The position numbers and the translations under genes were made by a program. DNA of 64,000 nt, taken from contig JAZBRS010000057.1 of assembly GCA_037176725.1 (NCBI GenBank), positions 84,899,501-84,963,500 on the forward strand. Reading direction: 5' to 3'. Positions within the stretch are counted from its first letter, which is position 1. Each line of letters starts with the position of its first letter. Positions 56,410-64,000 of the stretch are shown in pieces. The notes beneath the pieces are model-generated. The model made no database searches and was not told the origin of the DNA. It worked only from the letters and a program-made list of their open reading frames with translations. The stretch comes from Posidonia oceanica. Taxonomy: Eukaryota; Streptophyta; Magnoliopsida; Alismatales; Posidoniaceae.

Positions 56410-57425
56410 CTGCTCTTTCCGGTTGATAGGACCGTAAACTATCATCTTGGGATGGTGTCTTATCTAGCCTGCAGTTGTGTTATACGGCTGACATCCAGTA
56501 ACTGTCCCTCGTAATTGCACTTTCCGGTTGATAGGACCGTAAACTATCATTCTCTGGCTGATGATCCAAAACTCATCCTTGGCTGATATCCAAAACTATC
56601 ACTTGCAATTACGTTATACGGCTGATATCCAGTAACTATCCCTTGCAATTGCACTTTCCGGTTGATAGGACCGTAAACTATCGCTCCCGGTTGATAGGAC
56701 CGTAAACTATCGCTCTCGGTTGATAGGACCGTAAACTATCACTTGCGATTGCATTATACGGCTGATAATCAGTAACTATCCCTCATGATTGCGCTTTCTG
56801 GTTGATAGGTCCGTAAACTATCGCTCCCGATTGATAGGTCCGTAAACTATCGCTTCCGGTTGATAGGACCGTAAACTATCGCTGTGCCAATCATGTTATA
56901 CGGCTGATATCCAGTAACTATCACTGGCAAATGCCCTTTCCGGTTGATAGGACCGTAAACTATCGCTCCCGGTTGATAGGCCCGTAAACTATCGCTCCCG
57001 GTTGATAGGCCCGTAAACTATCGCTTCCGATTGATAGGACCGTAAACTATCATTCTCTGGCATTTGCGTTATACGACTGATATCCAGTAACTATCACTCA
57101 TGGATTGTGCTTCTGGTTGATAGGACCGTAAACTATCGCTCCCAGTTGATAGGCCCGTAAACTATCACTCCCGATTAATAGGCCCGTAAACTATCACTTC
57201 CGGTTGATAGGCCCGTAAACTATCGCTTTCGGTTGATAGGACAGTAAACTATCCTGCACAATCATGTTTTACGGCTGATATCCAGTGACTATCACTCACA
57301 ACTGCTTCTGGTTGATAGATCCGTAAGCTATCGCTTCCGGTTGATAGGTCCGTAAACTATCGCTTTCGGTTGATAGGTTCGTAAACTATCGCTTCCGGTT
57401 GATAGGACCGTAAACTATCAGGCCG
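56410..57425 (+). repeat. 29-bp GATAG...CTATC array with interspersed longer units (C)
   Basis: Units such as GGTTGATAGGACCGTAAACTATC with arms GATAG and CTATC around nine bases. About every second to fifth unit a TTATACGGCTGATATCCAGTAACTATC-type segment intervenes. Around 25 units. Confidence 0.85.
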
Positions 57426-57892
57426 ATAAGCTCGACACCTTATCACCCTCTTCGTGCGACTTTGTCCTAGGAAGGCAAAGTCCCGCATCCCCTTGCGATA
57501 GGAGAGTCGGCCTCTCTCCCCTCGCACCCTTTTTGCTAGCTTGCTCCCCGGGCGGGGACAAGCTACACTTTTCTTCCTCGCCTTATCGCGCAAGTTTGGC
57601 CTGCCTGCCGAGTCTTTGCGCCACATCGTATTTCTTTTTAGCATTCTTCTTTTGCATCACCTTTGCACTTTCCTTTTCTAGCACTGCATACTAGTCCAAC
57701 ATCAATATTTTCTGCTGCATCAGCATTCTTAGCTGTACTAACTTTTGCACTAACATTTGCATTGCATTTGCATTGCAAACATTACATCTCATCCATCTGC
57801 ACCTGCACTTTGCATTGCGGCAATGAGCTACAACTTTCGGTGCATCTGTCGAATAAGTAATTCGCGCCAATAGCAATCTTCTGCAAGAATCA
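57426..57892 (+). other. 3' region of element C between arrays
   Basis: Similar to 34282-34834 of B (CGCAAG, GGGGACAAGC, GCATTTGCATTGC words). No gene. Confidence 0.55.
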
Positions 57893-58215
57893 GGCTCGCT
57901 AGCTTCCTCGTGGGAGGACAAGCCTTTGCTCGATTCCGTCCGCATGGAGTCCCCTGCCTGTTTCCTCGTGCGAGGTCAGGCCCGCTTGCTTCCTCGTGCG
58001 AGGACAAGCCTTTCCTCGACTCCGCCCGCATGGAGTCCCTTGCCTGTTTCCTCGTGCGACGTCAAGCCCACTTGCTTCCTCGTGCGAGGACAATCCTTTG
58101 CTCGACTCCATCCACACGGAGTCCTCTACCTGTCTCCTCGTGCGAGGTCAGGTCCGCTTGCTTTCTCGTGCGAGGACAAGTCTTTGTGAGACTTCGTTCT
58201 AGGTGGACGGAGGGC
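57893..58215 (+). repeat. ~87-bp double-hairpin array (C)
   Basis: About three and a half units with CCTCG-TG-CGAGG and GACTCC...GGAGTC arms. Closely related to 7340-7680 in D, where the array is three times longer. Confidence 0.85.
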
Positions 58216-58647
58216 CGCCTGCTTTCGCTTTCTCAGCAGGGGAGATGCGCCCTCTTCCCTCACGCATTCTCGGAATCCTACCCCTCTTTGCGTAGCTCTG
58301 GCCGTTCGCTTGCTTCCTCGGGCGAGGACAAGCTATCACTTTTCCCCCTAGGCTGGCAGCTCTCATTGCTCGGACGACAAGCCCGTTAGCCTTGTCCGAC
58401 GCCACTTTTGCGCAAGTATGGACTAGCCGCCAACTTGCCTCCTTGCATTAGCATCACTTTGCATTAGCATGCCTTGCATCAACACTCGCATCTGCATTTG
58501 CATTTTGCATACCGGCAACGAGTCATGATTTTCGGTGTATTAGCTGAATAAGTGGATCGCGCCAACAGCAACATCTAGTTCTCACAAGCGTCAGGTGGGG
58601 TGTCTTGTCTACCCTAAGCCACAGTCTCGCTATGCTTAACCTCACTC
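58216..58647 (+). other. Non-coding end of the element C interior
   Basis: Nearly identical to 7681-8108 of D. Nothing coding seen. Confidence 0.6.
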
Positions 58648-58656
58648 AGGGAGGGG
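58648..58656 (+). promoter_or_regulatory. Polypurine tract of element C
   Basis: AGGGAGGGG, then CATC and the LTR start TGTAGACACC at 58661. Confidence 0.87.
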
Positions 58657-58660
58657 CATC

Positions 58661-61600
58661 TGTAGACACCCCATTTTGACAAACTTTTAGTTGGAGAATC
58701 TCTGGAAGTTTGCTCAGAAGATGGTACGGCATATCCTATTCAAAACCCTACCCAAAACCAATTCAAAACCATCCTATTCCATTTCACAAATTTAACCCAA
58801 GCTTTAGACCAACACCAGCCCAATAGTAGCCCAATCTACTGAGTTGCACACTCAGGTGCCACATGCAGAGGCGACTAGACCTCGTCGCCAAGATTAATGG
58901 TGACTGGGTTTGGTGCCACGGGTAGCGGTGACTCGACTGTAACTCAGGCCACCGCCCAAGCCCTTCCTGCGCGGCCACTGCCAGTCGTCGTCTCTTGCCA
59001 CCCCTCCCCTCGGCCACTTACTCACCCACTCCCCGCCACCCATACACGCCAAGGCCCACTTACTTCCCAGCCGACCGCCCTTTCCCCCCACACTCACAGA
59101 CCTCCCCTCACCGCCTTCGTTGGCTGCCTGTCACGACGACTTCGTCGTCCTCGCTTGCGGCCACACTTACTCCCTTTCCATTCCCCACTTACTTCCTTGC
59201 TAGAGCCAGCCCTCTTCCCGCTCTCACGACCCTCACTACCCCCTTCGTCCTCGTGTGCAGAAGCAACCATCCAACAAAACCCACCACCGCCGCCTAAACC
59301 CATCACCGCTCTCACTCTCACACACGCACACTTCCTCCTCACTTGATTCTAGAGCACAATTGAGCAACCTCAAAGCATTCCCCACTTTCCATTGAGCGAT
59401 TTCGAGCGATCCAAAGCCTTTCCAAGCCTCGTCGTTACCTTCTTCTCCAACTCCGATGAACCATCTTTGCCAACTCTGACGAGCCACAAAGGTAGTATAC
59501 CTCAACACATTGCATGTTTGAGGGTCCGGGAAGCTTCCTGGACCTCTTCCTTTCCTTCCCAAGTTGTTAGCTTGCATGATTGCACTCTCGGCCAGCCCAA
59601 CGGCCGAGGATGCTTGGCAATGCCGGCGAGGTGCCGGCGGAGGTGGGAAAAAGGCACGAGCCTCTCTCTTCAACCTGGGGATGCTCCCTCGCATCCTCCT
59701 CCAAGCCACGAAGCTTCCCAGCCAACTCCTCGAGCCTTCGGCCGCCTCTGTGGCCGGAGTTCTGCGAGCAACGGCGGCGCAAAGTGGAGGAGGTGGGTGG
59801 AGTTCCTCGAGCCACCATTTTCCACACCGAAGGTGTGGTTGGGTTCGTGGGAATGCCGTCATGCTTCCCCAACCCTCCTTGGCATTTTAGGCTACACCCA
59901 AGTGGCGAATTTCGGTGTTGAAGTCCAATGAACGGACTGCCAGGTCAGTCGCCAGCGTGAGCGGCGACTGATCTGCAACTCGACCTTCCTGCCGGTCGGA
60001 CTTTGAGCTGCTGCTCCGACAGACTCAAAGTCCCATTTTACATGCTTGTTATATATTTGTGATCTTGGATGTTAGTTTTATATGCTTGTATAATTAGATT
60101 TCCATTTTGCATCATCGTGAGTTCTGGATTTGGCATTGAACTTGGCTGTTTGAGCTACTGGAGTTGCAGGTCTGTCTCCAGTCTAACCGGCGACTCGACT
60201 GCAACTCGAGTCAGCCCTCCAGCCAACTTCAGGCCACTGTATTTCGTGAGCCACTTGTCCATTTCATAGTTTAAATGCATGCTTTTATTCCTAGATATGC
60301 CGGCTTTAGCTCCATGTGTTTGGTTTCAATTTTTACTTTGATTATTTATCTTGTTCTTGGCAATGAAAGCCACTACTTGGGAACACTGTGAATGGCCGTG
60401 TCGCCTGATGCAGTGGTGACCAGCCTGGGCACCACAGACAGTGGCGACTGGGTTGGCTGCTGCTCTCAGTGGCGACCCACCCTACAGTCCAAGTGGCGAG
60501 CGAGCCGCTAGATTGCCGCCTTGTTGCTTCGTTTTCTTGACTTGTTTTTACTCAGATCTCAATGTTGGGCATGTTATCTGTGATTCCTAGGTTTCAATTT
60601 GCACCTTCATATCGCTTTTATGCCCCTTTTGTGGCAATGATCGCTGCTGTGTGGGGAGCTGGGTTCGTGCCTCTGCCGCCTGCCCTACCGGCGACAAGCA
60701 CAGCCGCCTGTCAGATAGGCGACCCATGCATTGATCCAAGTAGTATGCTTAGCCACCTTTGTTGTCGCTTTTCGCCTGCTTTATTTGATGCTTTTGGTTT
60801 CAGATTTGTTTCCCTTGTTGTTTATCGCCTCTGTACAATGTTTTGACTTTATTTAGTCTTTTAAATAAGGTTTTCTAAGCTTTGCATGGTTTATAATTGT
60901 GTTGACACCCCATTTTGACAGGCTTGAATCAATTGGAAACTCCTGGTGACTTCTGGATCCAAACCTAGGTCAAAACCACACATTCCTTTTCATCCTATCC
61001 TTCAAAACAAGCCCAAACTTGACCTAGAATCACACCCCTTTCCCTAGCCCAAAACCTATCCAAAAACCATAAGATAACCCACCATTCTCAACTTAGCAAG
61101 CCTACCCAAACACTTAGAAATTTTCAAACCAAAACCACTCCCAAAAATCCTAGCAAACCTAGGTAAAACTGCCCCTTTTCTACACCTCAAAACCCTTCCA
61201 AAACTTTCTCAAAACCAGACCAAAACGCTAGGTCGAACACTAGGGATCCTAGACCACACACTCCCCAAATTTCATCTCTTTCCAAAACTTCTAACCCCTC
61301 CATTTACCCAAATTATCCTTTTCTCTCTCTTGGATTATTCTTTTCTCTCTCCTCTCTCTCTCTCCTGATTATCCTCCCTCTTTTCACCCCCTTCTCTCCC
61401 TTCTTCTTGCCTGGCTATGGGCCCCCCTTGTGCATCTATCTCTTCTGCATCTTATTTGTATTTTTATTTTATTTTTAGCTTATTTCTTGATTTTCTAAAA
61501 ATTATTTTCTTTCCACTCCTCTCTTTCCTCTTTATTCCCTCATTTCTCCCTTTTCTTCTTCCTTTTCCTTTTCCTTTCCTTTCTCTTACTAAATTGCTAA

Positions 61601-64000
61601 AAAATCCTTAAAAACTTTTAAAACTCTAAAACAAAAGGAAAACAAACCAAAACCCTAAAAGAAATAATTAAAAACTTAAACAAACCATTAAAAACCAAAA
61701 AACCTAACTAAATCTAGCTAAAATGGAAAACTAAGAATGCAACTTAAAAATGCAAAACAAACAAAAGGAAAATGCTGTAAAATCAAGAAAAAAACCAAAG
61801 TACAATCAAAACAAGTAAAAGTGAAGACCCTACTAAAAACAATCAAGAAAACAAATCCAAAAAGAAAGAAAACACTTAGAAAATGCTAAGGCTAGTAATT
61901 AAGGAAAAAAACCTAACTTAACAATCCTCAAAGAAAAAAATTGAAAACTTAATTAAAAAAATAAAAACAAACAATCAAAATTTAATAACACCTAATTAAA
62001 AACTTAACAAGAAAACCTAACCTAAAAAATATTAAAAGAACTTAACAAACAAAAATCAAGAAACAAATCAGAGAAGACTTAAGGAAAAAAGACTAAAATC
62101 AAAAATCTAAAACTCACCCTAATTAATCTAAAAACAAACTTTAAAAAATCCTAATTAACATCCCAAGTACTTAACAAGAAAAACATAATTAAAAAACAAC
62201 TTAAAAGACTTAACAAACATTTAAACAAAATAAAAAACAAATCAAAACAAAGAAAACCCTAAAAACCCTAATCAAAACTAAATCTCTTTAAACCTAATTA
62301 ACCAATCAAAAACAATCATTAAAAAACTTAATCAAAGTCCTAACTTAAAACACAATCATTCTAAAATCCTTTTCTATTTTTATTTTATTTTTATCAAATT
62401 TATTTTTCTTCTTTCCCTTCCTTCCTTTCTTCCTTTCTTTCTATTTTTCTTTCTTTTCTTTTCCAGGGCCCAGTCCGGCCCGTTCCTCTCCGTCCCTTCC
62501 TTCTTCCTTTCTTTTTTTCTTTTTTGCGTGCAGCTCGGCCCGTTCGCTTCCTTCTTCCTCTTCTTCCCTCCTTCTTCTTCTTCTTCCTCCACGATTCCTC
62601 CCGCCAGTCTCCCTCTCCCCTTCAAAAAAATTTCAATTCCTTCTTCCCTCTCGATCCCATCAGCACCAGCTCATTCCCCTCCTCTCTCACGTCTCAGCGG
62701 TTCTTCCTGGGGCATTAACTGCCTGTCTCCTCGCCGGCCGCCTCTCCATCAGCTCCAGTGCTCGCGCTGATGGGATTTGAATCCCTCAGCCCGCGCCCAC
62801 TCGCAGCTTCAGCCCTTGATAAAAACCAACACTCTTCTCCTCCTTTAATGCCTTTTTTCCATCGTCCAAGAGAGTGAGAGAATCCAGAGCAGAGAGCTAG
62901 CCAAATCCCTCCCTTCTTCCTTTGAATTTCTTCAACTCTCCTTCCTCTTCCTTTCCACTGAAACCAGAGCCCCGAACAGCCCTCAGACCTCCCCCAATTC
63001 CGTCCCCAAATCCACCCAAACTCCCAACATTCCAGGCCACCCTTCCACAGCCCGAACCACCCTGAAACTACCTTCCAACTCCTCCTTTTCCACCGCAGAA
63101 CCCAACATCACCCTTTCCCAGAATTCCTAACTCCTCTAAGCCTGAAGCCTTCCCAAAATCCACTGCCCAACTCCCTGAAACATCATCTTCCTAACCCACT
63201 CAGCCTTCAGCCTGACAACTCTCCACAGACCAAACCATTCACAGCAAACACCTGTGGCCACTTCCACTAAAAATCAGCCCAGCAACCGAACTACCTCTCC
63301 AGCCTCTTCCCGGCCATTCCCAACATCCAGACACACTCACCGACCAACCAACAAGCTGCCGGTACCCTCTAATTGCTCCGAAGAGTAGCAGACACCCGTA
63401 CCCACCTCAGGCGACCTGCGGAGCACCCACTGGAGCCGAATCTCGCACCGATCGCCGAAGCTTCGCTCCGAGCATCCAAGATGCACCGGAGTGCACCACT
63501 GAGTCGATCCCAGCATTCCCGGGCCGACGACGAGCTCCACAGCACCCGGCCCAACCTTGCCGGCACGCGCTGAAAGCACTGACGTCGGGGGGGACGTTTC
63601 GGCCAGCGAAAGAGGTACCTCCCCCTCTCCCTAGCTTAGTTTCCTCCTCGATGTGCTTTTCTGCCCATTAGTTTTAGGTTTTACCCCCTCTTGCTCCAAG
63701 TCATCGCCGCCACTCCATCGTCTTCTCCGGCGAGCCCCAGCGTCTGTCCCACCGTGCCAGTGAGTAGAACGACGCTCCGTCGATCCCCCGAGGTCCGCAC
63801 GGCCAGCAGCAACTCTCCGGTGGCTCTTGAATGCCACGGTGTTGCGTCGTCCACCAGTCCCACTCTCCTCTGGTCGACAGCGCTCCGTTGTCTTCTCCGG
63901 CTATCTCCGGGCACTGTCACAGCTCCCTGACGCCGCTCTGGACTCCATCGAGCTTCGGTGAAGCTCCCCAGCCGATCAGCACGCCCCCAGCACCCCTCCT
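58661..64000 (+). repeat. 3' LTR of element C, cut by the window end
   Basis: The first 5,340 bp of the same LTR as 8122-16087. The second start TGTTGACACC lies at 60900, again 2239 bp in. Point differences and small indels are few (two in the first 60 bp). The end, PBS-side features and arrays lie beyond the window; about 2.6 kb is missing if the lengths are equal. Confidence 0.92.

Larger units (their letters stand above)
8122..64000 (+). mobile_element. Element C: Tat/Ogre-type retrotransposon, interrupted by B, 3' end outside
   Basis: The 5' LTR is 8122-16087, the interior 16088-58660 and the 3' LTR begins at 58661 and leaves the window. Removing B and its duplicated 5 bp gives an interior of about 14.6 kb; with two 8-kb LTRs the element would be about 30.5 kb. 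Order: PBS, leader, gag-pro, pol (RT, RH, aRH, INT), ORF2, repeat-rich 3' region, PPT. The dual RNase H places it in the Tat group. It cannot move on its own: the gag core is deleted and many stops are present. Confidence 0.88.

Noticed and set aside
56410..57425. CRISPR-like regular repeats of 28-29 bp
   Set aside because: Units are directly adjacent or separated by another repeated segment; there are no unique spacers, no cas genes, and the DNA is plant retrotransposon.

Overview
The window is plant nuclear DNA made almost entirely of very large Ty3/gypsy LTR retrotransposons of the Tat/Ogre kind. The lineage call rests on a polyprotein with a DNGS protease, RT with YVDDM, a degenerate first RNase H, a second (archaeal-type) RNase H and a D-D35-E integrase. 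I found no host gene, tRNA, rRNA or CRISPR array. The species cannot be named from the sequence.

Layout. (1) 1-4642 is LTR sequence: an LTR 3' part ending at 3331, then a second LTR type ending at 4642. (2) 4643-8121 is element D, a remnant with no gag or pol, holding only a broken accessory ORF and a 3' region that ends in a polypurine tract. (3) 8122-16087 is an 8-kb LTR shared as the 3' LTR of D and the 5' LTR of element C. (4) 16088-58660 is the interior of C (+ strand): PBS, leader, gag-pro, pol, accessory ORF2, a repeat-rich 3' region and a PPT. (5) Element B (28055-56030, minus strand, 27,976 bp) is inserted in the 3' region of C and flanked by a 5-bp duplication, CCAGC. (6) 58661-64000 is the 3' LTR of C, cut by the window end. 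The order LTR-D-LTR-C-LTR is a tandem array with shared LTRs; B came later.

How the parts work together. In B and C the PBS starts minus-strand synthesis and the PPT plus-strand synthesis. Gag-pro and pol occupy one reading frame but appear divided by a stop codon found in the same column in both copies, followed 18 nt later by an ATG in good context. A third ORF of exactly 1203 bp in both B and C lies sense-oriented between integrase and the PPT, and looks like a DUF7745/plant-mobile-domain-type protein. A 41-nt ATG exon ending at a GT donor is conserved inside the LTRs, and acceptor-like sites precede gag and ORF2, so spliced RNAs are likely.

All coding regions are dead. C has about 12 in-frame stops, a ~1.84-kb gag deletion and a frameshift in gag-pol; B has 7 stops and two frameshifts. 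Most stops are CAR to TAR changes, as expected from decay of methylated cytosine.

The most unusual feature is that nearly every tandem array here, in LTRs and 3' regions and with unrelated sequences, is built from a short unit holding an inverted repeat. A single stem-loop near the end of ORF2 also shows a compensatory base change between B and C. A second oddity is the C LTR, which carries a 2239-bp extension in front of a second, complete LTR start.
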